Positions 1-7,689 of a stretch of DNA of 64,000 nt are shown one piece after another. How positions within the stretch are numbered: position 1 is the first letter of the stretch; every line of letters begins with the position of its first letter. The position numbers and the translations under genes are program-made. Under the pieces are notes generated by a model. That model worked only from the letters and a program-made list of their open reading frames with translations, did not search any database and was not told the origin of the DNA. Origin of the DNA: an uncultured Lachnospiraceae bacterium. Lineage in GTDB: Bacteria; Bacillota; Clostridia; Lachnospirales; Lachnospiraceae. The stretch spans positions 120,288 to 184,287 of the forward strand of contig URUY01000003.1 in assembly GCA_900551115.1 (NCBI GenBank), given 5' to 3'.

Positions 1-77
1 TTGGAGCTTCTGTACCTTACAGGAACAGAAGAGCATAAAAGGCTGCCTTCACGGTTTCTTCATCCATTTTTAAAAAA

Positions 78-401
78 CTATTCTTCTTCGCCGTCAACCA
101 GCTCATCGAATTCCTGATTGTCAAGATATTCATCGAAAGCATCTGAGACAGCTTCATATTCATTGTCATCCTCAATATATATAAGCTCAGGTTCTGCATT
201 AGGGTTGCTTTCATCCTCCTTGTAGCCATAGAACCATACTTCGCCGTCGGTGTTCTCACCGTTTTCATCCAAGGGCAGGAGAACAATATAGTCCTTCTTA
301 TCTACAGTAAGAATAGTGATAACCGCACAGGTCACATTTTCCCCGTTGTCCAGTTCCAGTTCAACAGTCATTTCTTCATCAGCGTAATTATTTTCAGCCA
401 T
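78..401 (-). CDS. DUF1292 family small acidic protein
   Basis: This 107-residue acidic protein resembles the DUF1292 (YrzB-like) family of Firmicutes, whose biochemical role is not known. The N-terminal part alternates hydrophobic and acidic residues in beta-strand style (VELELDNGE, then YIVLLPLDENGE) and the C-terminus is almost entirely Asp/Glu. There is no signal peptide or membrane segment, so it should be cytosolic. The ATG has an AGGAGA-type ribosome binding site about 7 bases upstream. It is transcribed away from the GlgX-like gene, with a good promoter between them. In many Clostridia this family sits beside a Fur gene, but the window ends before that can be tested. The family call is fairly sure and the function is open. 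Confidence 0.8.
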   Translation of the reverse strand: MAENNYADEEMTVELELDNGENVTCAVITILTVDKKDYIVLLPLDENGENTDGEVWFYGYKEDESNPNAEPELIYIEDDNEYEAVSDAFDEYLDNQEFDELVDGEEE

Positions 402-426
402 ATCAGTCTCCTTTTGTTTTTTTCTT

Positions 427-456
427 ATTATATCCCCATTTTATCCTGCGTGTAAA
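427..456 (-). promoter_or_regulatory. Sigma-A-type promoter of the DUF1292 gene
   Basis: On the minus strand, TTTACA (451-456) and TATAAT (427-432) are separated by 18 bases. They lie about 30 bases upstream of the DUF1292 start codon. Confidence 0.6.
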
Positions 457-524
457 CAGTTTTTCGATTTAAATGTTCGGGCGGTATTTTAATTCATGTA
501 AAAATAGTCTAAGAAGAAAATGTG

Positions 525-533
525 TGCTATAAT
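525..533 (+). promoter_or_regulatory. Extended -10 promoter of the GlgX-like gene
   Basis: TGC-TATAAT fits an extended -10 element. No convincing -35 box is seen 17 bases upstream. It lies about 50 bases before the start codon of the GlgX-like gene. Confidence 0.45.
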
Positions 534-584
534 GGGAACAGACATGATATATTTTGCAGCTAAAAGAAGGGACGGATTTTCAAT

Positions 585-2429
585 ATGAATATCACAAAAG
601 GGATGCCCTATCCATTGGGAACACAAAAAGATAAAACAGGAGTAAATTTTTCCTATGTAAGCGCACAGGCAGACTGTGGCGTGGTTCTGTTTGATGCGGC
701 TACCCGCAAGGAACAGAAAAGAATTCCGTTTCCGTCCGCATACACAGTGGGAAATGTTTTTTGTATGCATGTGGCAGGCAGCTTTGCCAATCTGGCCTAT
801 TGCTTTTATGAGGGAAATACGCTTGTGCCGGATGTAAGGGGAAGGGCCTTCTTAGACGGGTACACCTACGGTACGGCGCCTGCTTTGCAGGATGGCGTAA
901 GACTGGCTTTTTTTCCCGCAGAAGATTACGATTGGGAAAATGATAAAAAGCCGGATGTCCTCTATGAACAAAGCATTTGTTATTGCCTGCATGTAAGAGG
1001 CTTTACGCGTCATTTATCGTCAAAGGTAAAGGCGAAGGGGACTTTTATGGGACTTACGGAAAAGATTCCCTATTTAAAAGAACTGGGGATAACCACGTTA
1101 GAAATGCAGCCGGTTTATGAATTTTCTGAAACAGAGAAGATAAAAGTCAAGGAAGGTCCCTTTACGGATATGGAAAAACCCGTAGAAGAGAAGTTGAATT
1201 ACTGGGGTTATACGCAGGGCTGTTATTATAGTCCGAAAAACAGCTATGCCTATACAAAGGATGCGGCAGCCGAGTTTAAGGACATGGTGAAAAGACTGCA
1301 TCAAAACGGAATAGAGGTTATCCTGCAGTTTTATTTTACGGACAAGGTACCGGAAAGGGAAATTGCAGAAATTCTGTGCTACTGGGTGATGACATATCAT
1401 GTGGACGGTTTTCATTTAAAGGGTGAAAATATAAATCCCGGCATACTGGCTGCAGACCCGGTACTGGCTAAAACGAAGTTATGGTACTATAGCTTCCCTG
1501 AAAAATCCGGTGTGAAGGCAACAGGAAATGCGGCTGCTTCTTGCAGGAGATATCTGGCGGAATATCAGGATGATTACCGGTATGATATGAGACGGTTTTT
1601 AAAGGGAGATGAAGGAATGCTGCCTGCTGTGATGTACCATCTGCGGCGAAATCCGGCAGGGTGCGGTAAAATCAATTACCTTACAAATTATGATGGCTTT
1701 ACTTTAATGGACCTGGTTTCCTATGACAGAAAGCACAATGAAAAAAACGGAGAAGACAACAGGGACGGCAATGACTATAATGCAAGCTGGAACTGTGGGC
1801 AGGAAGGACCTACGAGAAAAAGGGCGGTAGCGGCTCTCAGAATGAAGCAGCTTAAGAATGCGCTTATGCTTTTATTTTTATCCCAAAGCACACCGCTTTT
1901 GTTTATGGGAGATGAATTTGGCAATTCGCAGAAGGGAAATAACAATCCCTATTGCCTTGACAGCAGTATAACCTGGCTTAACTGGAAGGATTTGGAAACA
2001 GGAAAAGAGATTTATGAATTTACAAAGGAGATAATAAAGCTCAGAAAAGAGCATCCTGTATTCAGACAGGAAAAAGAAGTAAAGCTTATGGATTACGGAG
2101 CCTGCGGCTGCCCGGATGCTTCCTATCACGGGGAGACGCCGTGGAAACCGGATACGGCAGCTTACAGCAGACAGTTAGGGGTAATGTATTGCGGAAAATA
2201 TGCATACAGGGATAAAAAGACACCGGACGATTTTTTTTATGTAGCATATAATATGCATTGGGAAGAGCATCTGTTTGCATTGCCCAAGCTGCAGAAGGGA
2301 ATGCGCTGGGAGATATGTATAACTACTGACGAAGAAGCCATACAGAAGCTTACCGTAAATGAACAGCAGGAAATACAGATGCCCCAAAGATGCATTTGCC
2401 TGCTTAAAAGCAGCCGGATTTTAAACTGA
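585..2429 (+). CDS. GlgX/isoamylase-like GH13 protein, catalytic residues lost
   Basis: This 614-residue protein has the isoamylase/GlgX layout: an N-terminal CBM48-like region, a GH13 barrel from about residue 125 to 500, and a C-terminal beta domain. The isoamylase signature after conserved region IV is well kept (GFTLMDLVSY, then SWNCGQEGPT). The catalytic positions are not. Region I reads VILQFYF in place of the usual V-D-V-x-N-H. Region II reads GFHLK, so Lys279 stands where the nucleophile Asp should be. Tyr302 replaces the acid Glu in region III. In region IV His is Tyr369, although Asp370 remains. The frame is open throughout, so this is not ordinary decay. It is followed 23 bases later by a DUF5662 gene. 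I infer a non-hydrolysing glycan-binding or regulatory protein of glycogen metabolism. A true glgB lies at 44988. Confidence 0.8.
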   Translation: MNITKGMPYPLGTQKDKTGVNFSYVSAQADCGVVLFDAATRKEQKRIPFPSAYTVGNVFCMHVAGSFANLAYCFYEGNTLVPDVRGRAFLDGYTYGTAPALQDGVRLAFFPAEDYDWENDKKPDVLYEQSICYCLHVRGFTRHLSSKVKAKGTFMGLTEKIPYLKELGITTLEMQPVYEFSETEKIKVKEGPFTDMEKPVEEKLNYWGYTQGCYYSPKNSYAYTKDAAAEFKDMVKRLHQNGIEVILQFYFTDKVPEREIAEILCYWVMTYHVDGFHLKGENINPGILAADPVLAKTKLWYYSFPEKSGVKATGNAAASCRRYLAEYQDDYRYDMRRFLKGDEGMLPAVMYHLRRNPAGCGKINYLTNYDGFTLMDLVSYDRKHNEKNGEDNRDGNDYNASWNCGQEGPTRKRAVAALRMKQLKNALMLLFLSQSTPLLFMGDEFGNSQKGNNNPYCLDSSITWLNWKDLETGKEIYEFTKEIIKLRKEHPVFRQEKEVKLMDYGACGCPDASYHGETPWKPDTAAYSRQLGVMYCGKYAYRDKKTPDDFFYVAYNMHWEEHLFALPKLQKGMRWEICITTDEEAIQKLTVNEQQEIQMPQRCICLLKSSRILN

Positions 2430-2452
2430 CAGGAAAGGGAAGCTTGTGACAG

Positions 2453-3016
2453 ATGAAAGCTTTTAAACATTTTAAAACCATTACTTATCACAAATGGCTG
2501 GTCTTAAAGGGCTGTTTTGCAGTAGGACTGTACCGGCAGGGGCTGCTTCATGATATGTCAAAATACAGTCCCGCTGAATTCTTTGTAGGTGCAAGGTATT
2601 ATCAGGGTAACCGGAGCCCTAACAATGCAGAGCGGGAAGCCATCGGCTATTCTACCGCCTGGCTGCACCATAAAGGGCGCAACAAGCATCATTATGAATA
2701 CTGGATTGATTACTCCTTAAAGGGCGGACCGGGAGGCATGTCGCCTGCACCTATGCCGAGGCGGTATATTGCAGAAATGGTAATGGACAGGATTGCAGCC
2801 AGCAAGGTATATCTCGGCAGCGCTTACACGGATGAGGCTCCCCTTAAGTACTATAAAAACGGAAAAGACCCGGCACCCATACATCAGGCTACTGCAAGAA
2901 ACCTTGAGATGCTGCTGACCATGCTGGCAAAGGAAGGGGAAAAAAAGACTTTTGCCTATATAAAAAGAGAATTTCTGCAGTCACGTTTTACAATGGAAGA
3001 GAATAAGATAGAGTAA
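2453..3016 (+). CDS. DUF5662 family protein
   Basis: This 187-residue soluble protein matches the DUF5662 family, which has no assigned activity. Two His/Asp-rich motifs stand out: LLHDMSKYSP near residue 32 and WLHHKGRNKHHYEYW near residue 63. Their spacing recalls metal-binding HD-type helices, so a metal-dependent hydrolase is possible but unproven. The ATG is the first in frame and lies 23 bases after the GlgX-like stop codon, so the two are probably cotranscribed. There is no signal peptide. Confidence 0.7.
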   Translation: MKAFKHFKTITYHKWLVLKGCFAVGLYRQGLLHDMSKYSPAEFFVGARYYQGNRSPNNAEREAIGYSTAWLHHKGRNKHHYEYWIDYSLKGGPGGMSPAPMPRRYIAEMVMDRIAASKVYLGSAYTDEAPLKYYKNGKDPAPIHQATARNLEMLLTMLAKEGEKKTFAYIKREFLQSRFTMEENKIE

Positions 3017-3041
3017 ATCAATTCAGAAATGAGAATATAAT

Positions 3042-3428
3042 ATGTCTTGTTGGATAATTTTTTTACTCCTGTTCTGCAATAATGGAAGCGGAAATAACGG
3101 CTGTTGTGGTAACCGTTGCGATAACCGGTGCGAAGGCATTTTGGGAGACGGCTGCGGTAACATTTTAGGCAATATATGCAGAGACAATTCTGATAATGAC
3201 AGAGGCTGCGACAGAGACCGTGACAGAGATTGCGACAGAAACAGGGACCGTGACAGGGATTGTGACAGAAACAGGGACCGTGACAGGGATTGCGACAGAA
3301 ACAGGGATTGCGACAGGGATAGAGATTGTGACAGAAACCGCGATTGCAACAGAGGCGGAATGATGTCTTCCCCCTGGATGAGAAATAGCTTTTCCGGCGG
3401 CGATACCTGTGGCTGCGAAGAAAAATAA
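3042..3428 (+). CDS. Asp/Arg/Cys-rich tandem-repeat protein, function unknown
   Basis: This 128-residue protein has three parts. The first is a hydrophobic start (SCWIIFLLLFC). The second is a Cys/Asn/Gly-rich stretch with CC and RC pairs. The third, about residues 55 to 105, is a charge-alternating repeat of DR, NR and DC units with a Cys every 6 to 10 residues. A short tail ends in CGCEEK. The repeat is encoded by near-identical 30-base DNA units. The ribosome binding site is weak. The gene lies 25 bases after the DUF5662 gene and is followed by a strong hairpin, so it may be the last gene of that transcript. I recognise no family. Open frames exist on the opposite strand here, but they are by-products of the repeat. 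A surface, spore or metal-binding role is conceivable. Confidence 0.6.
   Translation: MSCWIIFLLLFCNNGSGNNGCCGNRCDNRCEGILGDGCGNILGNICRDNSDNDRGCDRDRDRDCDRNRDRDRDCDRNRDRDRDCDRNRDCDRDRDCDRNRDCNRGGMMSSPWMRNSFSGGDTCGCEEK
3207..3351 (+). repeat. 30-base tandem repeat coding for DR/NR/DC units
   Basis: The unit is roughly GACAGAAACAGGGACCGTG followed by ACAGGGATTG(C/T). It occurs about three times almost exactly, with partial copies at both ends. All units stay in frame, so copy number could change without breaking the gene. Confidence 0.75.
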
Positions 3429-3435
3429 AACTACC

Positions 3436-3471
3436 AAAATGCCGATACAGCTTTCGTTGTACCGGCATTTT
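3436..3471 (+). terminator. Hairpin terminator after the repeat protein gene
   Basis: Arms AAAATGCCGaTACA and TGTaCCGGCATTTT pair with one mismatch around a short loop, and the downstream arm ends in a T run. Confidence 0.65.
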
Positions 3472-3603
3472 ATACTAAATTCTCTTTTTGTAAAATAATT
3501 TATGCAATAATAGTAGAAAAATATAAAAAAATTGTATATAATTGTAGGTAATGACAGACGAGACATAGCATTTGTTTTGGCTGTAGGAAGAAAGGAGAAG
3601 GTT

Positions 3604-4497
3604 ATGGTAGAATACATATTGGGGAATTATCTGGTGGAAACAGGGAAGCTCACCCAAGAACAGCTTGAAAAAGTGATTGGAAAATTAGATGAGGTCAGAG
3701 TAAAAATGGGCCTGCTGGCTGTTTCAGAAGGGATGATGACGGTGGAACAGGCTGATGAAGTAAACCGTTTTCAGGCCATAATGGACAAGCGTTTTGGGGA
3801 TATAGCTGTTGAAAAAGGCTATCTGACAGAAGAACAAATCAGTAATTTGCTGAAAAAGCAGGGAAATACCTATTTGGCTTTTGCACAGGCACTGGTCAAT
3901 GCGGATCTTATACAGATACAGGAGCTGGAAGAAGTAATGGACGGCTTTCAGAAGCAGAACGGCTTTACAAAGTCAGAGATGGAAGATTTGCGGAGTGATG
4001 AGCCGGAACGGATAGTACCCTTGTTTTTACCACCTGAAGCCCTTATATTTAAAAATATCACAGGCTTATTAATCAGGACGCTGATTCGCTGTGTAGACAG
4101 ACATGTTTATATGGGAAAGGCGGTTCTTTCAGATGAGGTTTCCGTGAAGGAGTCTGCTTTTCAGAGGACAGTCGGCTTCTCTAAGCCGGTAAACGGCTTA
4201 AAAGAGATAGAAACCGGGCTTGCAGAAGCAAACGGCGGACTTGCTGTTATTACACAGGTATTCTGTAAGGAAGAGGCACCTCTTGAAAAAGAAGACGTGC
4301 TGGATGCAGCAGGAGAATTTTTAAATTGTGTGAACGGTCTGTATGCTACCTCTTTGAGCAGGGAGGGTGTGGATTCCGAACTGCTGCCGCCCATCTATTT
4401 TGCATCGGATTCCGTAATAAAGGATGCTCAAATATGCAGTATTCCGATTTATACGGGAGATAAAAAAGCGATTTTTATGGTTTGGGGACGAAAATAG
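3604..4497 (+). CDS. CheX/CheC-type phosphatase with extra N-terminal domain
   Basis: This 297-residue protein combines an N-terminal half that looks like repeated MshEN-type helical modules (GNYLVETGKLTQEQLE, then GDIAVEKGYLTEEQIS) with a C-terminal CheX/CheC-like domain from about residue 145. The phosphatase signature D-x3-E-x2-N is present in DAAGEFLN, with a Pro pair about 21 residues later, close to the CheC/CheX consensus. Such domains dephosphorylate CheY-P. The CheY-like receiver follows 12 bases downstream, which supports the pairing. I chose ATG 3604 because AAAGGAGAAGG lies directly before it. An upstream in-frame start at 3532 has no such site. No kinase or other chemotaxis gene is nearby. 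Confidence 0.72.
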   Translation: MVEYILGNYLVETGKLTQEQLEKVIGKLDEVRVKMGLLAVSEGMMTVEQADEVNRFQAIMDKRFGDIAVEKGYLTEEQISNLLKKQGNTYLAFAQALVNADLIQIQELEEVMDGFQKQNGFTKSEMEDLRSDEPERIVPLFLPPEALIFKNITGLLIRTLIRCVDRHVYMGKAVLSDEVSVKESAFQRTVGFSKPVNGLKEIETGLAEANGGLAVITQVFCKEEAPLEKEDVLDAAGEFLNCVNGLYATSLSREGVDSELLPPIYFASDSVIKDAQICSIPIYTGDKKAIFMVWGRK

Positions 4498-4509
4498 GAG
4501 GAAAAGGGA

Positions 4510-4872
4510 ATGGCAAAAATTTTAATTGTAGATGATTCAAAAATGTCCAGGCGGATGCTGAAATCAATTTTAGAAGGAATCGGTCATGAAATCATAGGAG
4601 AGGCTGCTAACGGAGAAGAGGGGCTTTGCATGTATAAAGAATTGAAGCCCGATGCAGTAACAATGGATATTACCATGCCGGACAAGGATGGTATTGCCTG
4701 CCTGAGGGATATCAGGGAATATGATGAAGAGGCCAAAGTGATTATGCTTACGGCAGCCGGACAGTCCTCTAAGATGTTGGAGGCATTGAAGTTAGGAGCA
4801 AAAGAATTTATCTGTAAGCCCTACGAGCCTGAACAGGTAATAAATGCGTTGAAGGAAGTATTAAAGAAATAA
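4510..4872 (+). CDS. CheY-like single-domain response regulator
   Basis: This is a 120-residue stand-alone receiver domain with all key residues: acidic pair Asp8/Asp9, phosphoacceptor Asp53 (in VTMDITMP), Thr81 and Lys103 (in CKPY). There is no output domain, so it should act by binding a partner, as CheY binds the flagellar switch. The upstream neighbour carries a CheX-type phosphatase signature and is probably its dephosphorylating partner. The ribosome binding site AGGAGGAAAAGGG lies just upstream. The 3' end is duplicated once beyond the stop codon. Confidence 0.9.
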   Translation: MAKILIVDDSKMSRRMLKSILEGIGHEIIGEAANGEEGLCMYKELKPDAVTMDITMPDKDGIACLRDIREYDEEAKVIMLTAAGQSSKMLEALKLGAKEFICKPYEPEQVINALKEVLKK

Positions 4873-4890
4873 TTTGAAAGAAATAATTTG
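4863..4890 (+). repeat. 14-base tandem duplication across the cheY-like stop codon
   Basis: AAAGAAATAATTTG occurs twice back to back (4863-4876 and 4877-4890), followed by a partial third copy. The stop codon TAA lies in the first copy, so the duplication does not alter the protein. Confidence 0.85.
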
Positions 4891-4921
4891 GAAGAAATAA
4901 CAGGCACATAACCTGTATAGA

Positions 4922-4950
4922 AAATCCCGCCAGAAAACGGCGGGATTTTT
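4922..4950. terminator. Bidirectional terminator between cheY-like gene and potD
   Basis: AAATCCCGCC and GGCGGGATTT form a perfect 10-base stem with a short loop. A runs and T runs flank it on both sides, so it can end transcription from either gene. Confidence 0.85.
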
Positions 4951-4997
4951 AGTGACTGAAGCATATTTAAAATCAAATATCCTGTGTACCGGACAGT

Positions 4998-6068
4998 TTA
5001 ATAGGAGGTGTAGGATTTAATTTCCTTCCAAAGCTCGTTATAAAGGCTGTCAGCATCTTCCCCCAGGTAAGAGAAGGTCTCTAAATTGTCGTACTTTGAT
5101 AAGTCGGGAAATGCAATTTCAGAGTTTTTGATATCCTCGTCTTCAATTAATGCCTGTGCTGCAGTATTGGGAGTGGAGTAGGTAATGTATTCAAAATTCA
5201 TAAGGGCAATATCAGCGCGGCACATAAAGTCAATGAATTTCTCAGCATTTTCCTTATTGGGAGCATTCTTGGGAATAACCCAGCCGTCAATCCATACGTT
5301 AGTGCCTTCTTCGGGAATAACATATGCCAAATCAGGATTTTCCCGCTGTGTGTAAATAGCTTCACCGGAATAAATAACGCCCAAAGCTGCTTCATCGCCA
5401 ATCATTTTATCACGTACCTGGTCGATAACATAGGCCTGTACAAGAGGCTTTTGTTCGATTAAGAGCGCCTTTGCCTCCTGCAGTTCCGCTTCATCCGTAC
5501 TGTTCATGGAGTAACCCAGGCTTTTTAAGGCAACCATAAATAAGTCGCGAACGGATTCCTGCATAAGAATGCTGTCCTTATATTTTTCATCCCAGAGGAT
5601 AGACCAGCTTGTAACCGGTTCCTCTACCATGGTGGTATTGTAAAGGATGCCCACTGTACCCCAGCAGTAGGGAACGCAATATTTATTCTCTGCGTCAAAG
5701 GCAGTAGCCTGTTCGTAATACTGGGCGCCGATATTGGCTTTTGCATTGGGAAGGTTGTCCCAGTTTAATTCTGCCAACAGGTCGTTGTCTATCATTTTCT
5801 GAATCATATAATCAGAAGGGCAGACCACGTCATAAGAAGAAGCGCCTGCCTCTACCTTGGGATACATGATTTCATTTGTTTCAAACTCATCATAAACCAC
5901 TTCGATGCCGGTTTCTTCTTCAAAAAGCGTTATGGTTTCTTCGTCAATGTATTCTCCCCAGTTGTATACATAAACCTTTCCGTTCGGATATTTGTTGGCG
6001 GAACCGCAGCCCGTATGCAGGGAAACAGCCATTACAGTGCAAAGGCACAGAGCAATTAATTTTTTCAT
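4998..6068 (-). CDS. potD: Spermidine/putrescine ABC transporter binding lipoprotein
   Basis: This 356-residue extracellular binding protein captures polyamines for the PotABC importer. It starts with a lipoprotein signal (MKKLIALCLCTVMAVSLHTGC). The Cys is preceded by HTG, a loose lipobox. The mature part shows PotD features: VYNWGEYIDEETI near the start, SYDVVCPSDYM, and the late motif VWIDGWVIPKNAPN. The start at 6068 is set by AAGGAGG placed 9 bases upstream. An upstream in-frame start at 6110 has no site. It is the last gene of potABCD. Confidence 0.93.
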   Translation of the reverse strand: MKKLIALCLCTVMAVSLHTGCGSANKYPNGKVYVYNWGEYIDEETITLFEEETGIEVVYDEFETNEIMYPKVEAGASSYDVVCPSDYMIQKMIDNDLLAELNWDNLPNAKANIGAQYYEQATAFDAENKYCVPYCWGTVGILYNTTMVEEPVTSWSILWDEKYKDSILMQESVRDLFMVALKSLGYSMNSTDEAELQEAKALLIEQKPLVQAYVIDQVRDKMIGDEAALGVIYSGEAIYTQRENPDLAYVIPEEGTNVWIDGWVIPKNAPNKENAEKFIDFMCRADIALMNFEYITYSTPNTAAQALIEDEDIKNSEIAFPDLSKYDNLETFSYLGEDADSLYNELWKEIKSYTSY

Positions 6069-6106
6069 AAGAATTTTCCTCCTTGTGTACAGGCCTTCGC
6101 CTGTAA

Positions 6107-6883
6107 TCATTTCCTTACAGATTTCTCCTTCGGTGTTTTGTTGATTAAAATCAAAAGCACCAGGACGGTGACAAAGATAATGGTAGACAGCGCATACATT
6201 TCAGGCTTAATGCCTTTTTTGACCTCTGTATAAATCTTAGTAGATAATGTATCAATTCCCGGACCCTTTGTAAAGTGGGTAATGATAAAATCATCCAGCG
6301 ACATGGTAAAGGCCATGAAAAAGCCGGAGAGGATGCCGGGCAGGATATCAGGGAAAATAACCTTGAAAAATGCCTGCAGGTGAGAAGCGCCAAGGTCTAA
6401 GGCAGCTTCATAGGTACTGGGGTTAAGCTGTTTCATCCGGGGCATAACGCTTAATATCACATAGGGGATATTAAAGGTAATATGTGCCAGCAGAATTGTT
6501 AAAAATCCAAACCTGATACCAAGAACGATAAAAAGCAGCATCAGAGAAATACCGGTAACAATCTCTGCATTCAGCATGGGGATATTAGTGATGCCCATAA
6601 TGATGGCACGGTTCCGCTTCTTCATATTCTGCATGGCGATACAGGCTATAGTGCCTATAATGGTCGCAAACAGGGAAGAGAGCAGTGCTATTGCAAGGGT
6701 ATTCCAAAGAGCCTGCAGGATTTCTGCATTTTCAAAGAGGGATTTGTACCATTTTAAAGTAAAGCCGCCCCATTTTGCACGGGACTTACTGGCATTAAAG
6801 GAAAGCACGGTAAGCGTTCCGATGGGAGCGTACAAAAACAGGATAATAAGTAAAATATAGACACGTCGGCATACGTTTCTCAT
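6107..6883 (-). CDS. potC: Spermidine/putrescine ABC transporter permease
   Basis: This 258-residue inner-membrane permease forms the channel of the polyamine importer with PotB. It has about six hydrophobic helices and the EAA loop (EAALDLGASHLQAFFKVIFPDILPG) that contacts the ATPase. The start codon overlaps the potB stop codon in ATGA, which suggests translational coupling. The potD start lies 38 bases after its stop codon. Confidence 0.93.
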   Translation of the reverse strand: MRNVCRRVYILLIILFLYAPIGTLTVLSFNASKSRAKWGGFTLKWYKSLFENAEILQALWNTLAIALLSSLFATIIGTIACIAMQNMKKRNRAIIMGITNIPMLNAEIVTGISLMLLFIVLGIRFGFLTILLAHITFNIPYVILSVMPRMKQLNPSTYEAALDLGASHLQAFFKVIFPDILPGILSGFFMAFTMSLDDFIITHFTKGPGIDTLSTKIYTEVKKGIKPEMYALSTIIFVTVLVLLILINKTPKEKSVRK

Positions 6884-7689
6884 ATGGCTCCCTCCCCTTC
6901 CTTGTCAAAGACAGCAGATAAAATCATGTTTACCAAAATAAATATCATCAGGACAATGGACAGACCGCTGCCTAAATGCCAGTTGCCGGTCTGGGTAAAT
7001 TCCTGTTCGATGACATTGCCGATCAGCAGTATTTTGCTGCCGCCGAGCAAGGTGGAAATAACGAAGGTGGTAAGTGCAGGTACAAATACCATGGTGATAC
7101 CGCTGATAACGCCGGGCAGGCTCAAGGGAAAAATAATCCGTGTAAAGGTCTGTAAGGAATCTGCGCCCAAATCCTTTGCCGCATTGACAACATTCTTATC
7201 AATCTTTGTCAGGGAATTGTAAATGGGCAGTACCATAAAGGGCAGGAAATTGTACACCATACCTAAAATAATGGCAGAGGGCGTATTGATAATTCTTAAC
7301 GCAGGCAGATGCAGAAATTCCAGTATGGTGTTGATAACGCCGTTTTTTTCAAGAAGCGTCTGCCATGCCATAGTACGCAGAAGAAAATTCATCCACATGG
7401 GAAGAATAAAAATAAGCACAATAAAAGAGTTCTGCTTTACATTCATGTTGGTTAAAATCATGGCAAGCGGATAGGCCAGTAACAGGCAGATTAAAGTGCT
7501 TGCCAAAGAGAGCAGTATGGAAAACCACAGTGCCTTGGAATGCTCCGCAGTAGCGATAGCTGCAATGTTTGCAAGGGTAAAGGCCCCTGTTTTATCGGTG
7601 ATGCCGTAATAAACCACCATACAGAGCGGTATAATGATAAAGGCAGCACACCAGAACAGATAGGGCAGTGAAAGCATTTTTTTATTCAT
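6880..7689 (-). CDS. potB: Spermidine/putrescine ABC transporter permease
   Basis: This 269-residue permease is the partner of PotC. It has a typical N-terminal helix, a periplasmic-type loop, and the EAA-type motif AAKDLGADSLQTFTRIIFPLSLPG. Its start overlaps the end of potA by 8 bases, and GAGGAGG lies upstream inside potA. The overlaps on both sides indicate one transcript and a fixed subunit ratio. Confidence 0.93.
   Translation of the reverse strand: MNKKMLSLPYLFWCAAFIIIPLCMVVYYGITDKTGAFTLANIAAIATAEHSKALWFSILLSLASTLICLLLAYPLAMILTNMNVKQNSFIVLIFILPMWMNFLLRTMAWQTLLEKNGVINTILEFLHLPALRIINTPSAIILGMVYNFLPFMVLPIYNSLTKIDKNVVNAAKDLGADSLQTFTRIIFPLSLPGVISGITMVFVPALTTFVISTLLGGSKILLIGNVIEQEFTQTGNWHLGSGLSIVLMIFILVNMILSAVFDKEGEGAI

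Noticed and set aside
6..34. Hairpin CTTCTGT/ACAGAAG after the DUF1292 gene
   Set aside because: The stem is plausible as a minus-strand terminator, but the window ends before any T run can be seen, so it is not supported.
17..286. Minus-strand open frame overlapping the DUF1292 gene
   Set aside because: It is a different frame of the same strand, with no ribosome binding site and unusual composition.
2956..3617. Overlapping open frames on the minus strand, one reading VAIPV-type repeats
   Set aside because: They are mirror frames of the 30-base repeat in the plus-strand gene. None has a ribosome binding site, and they overlap two genes.
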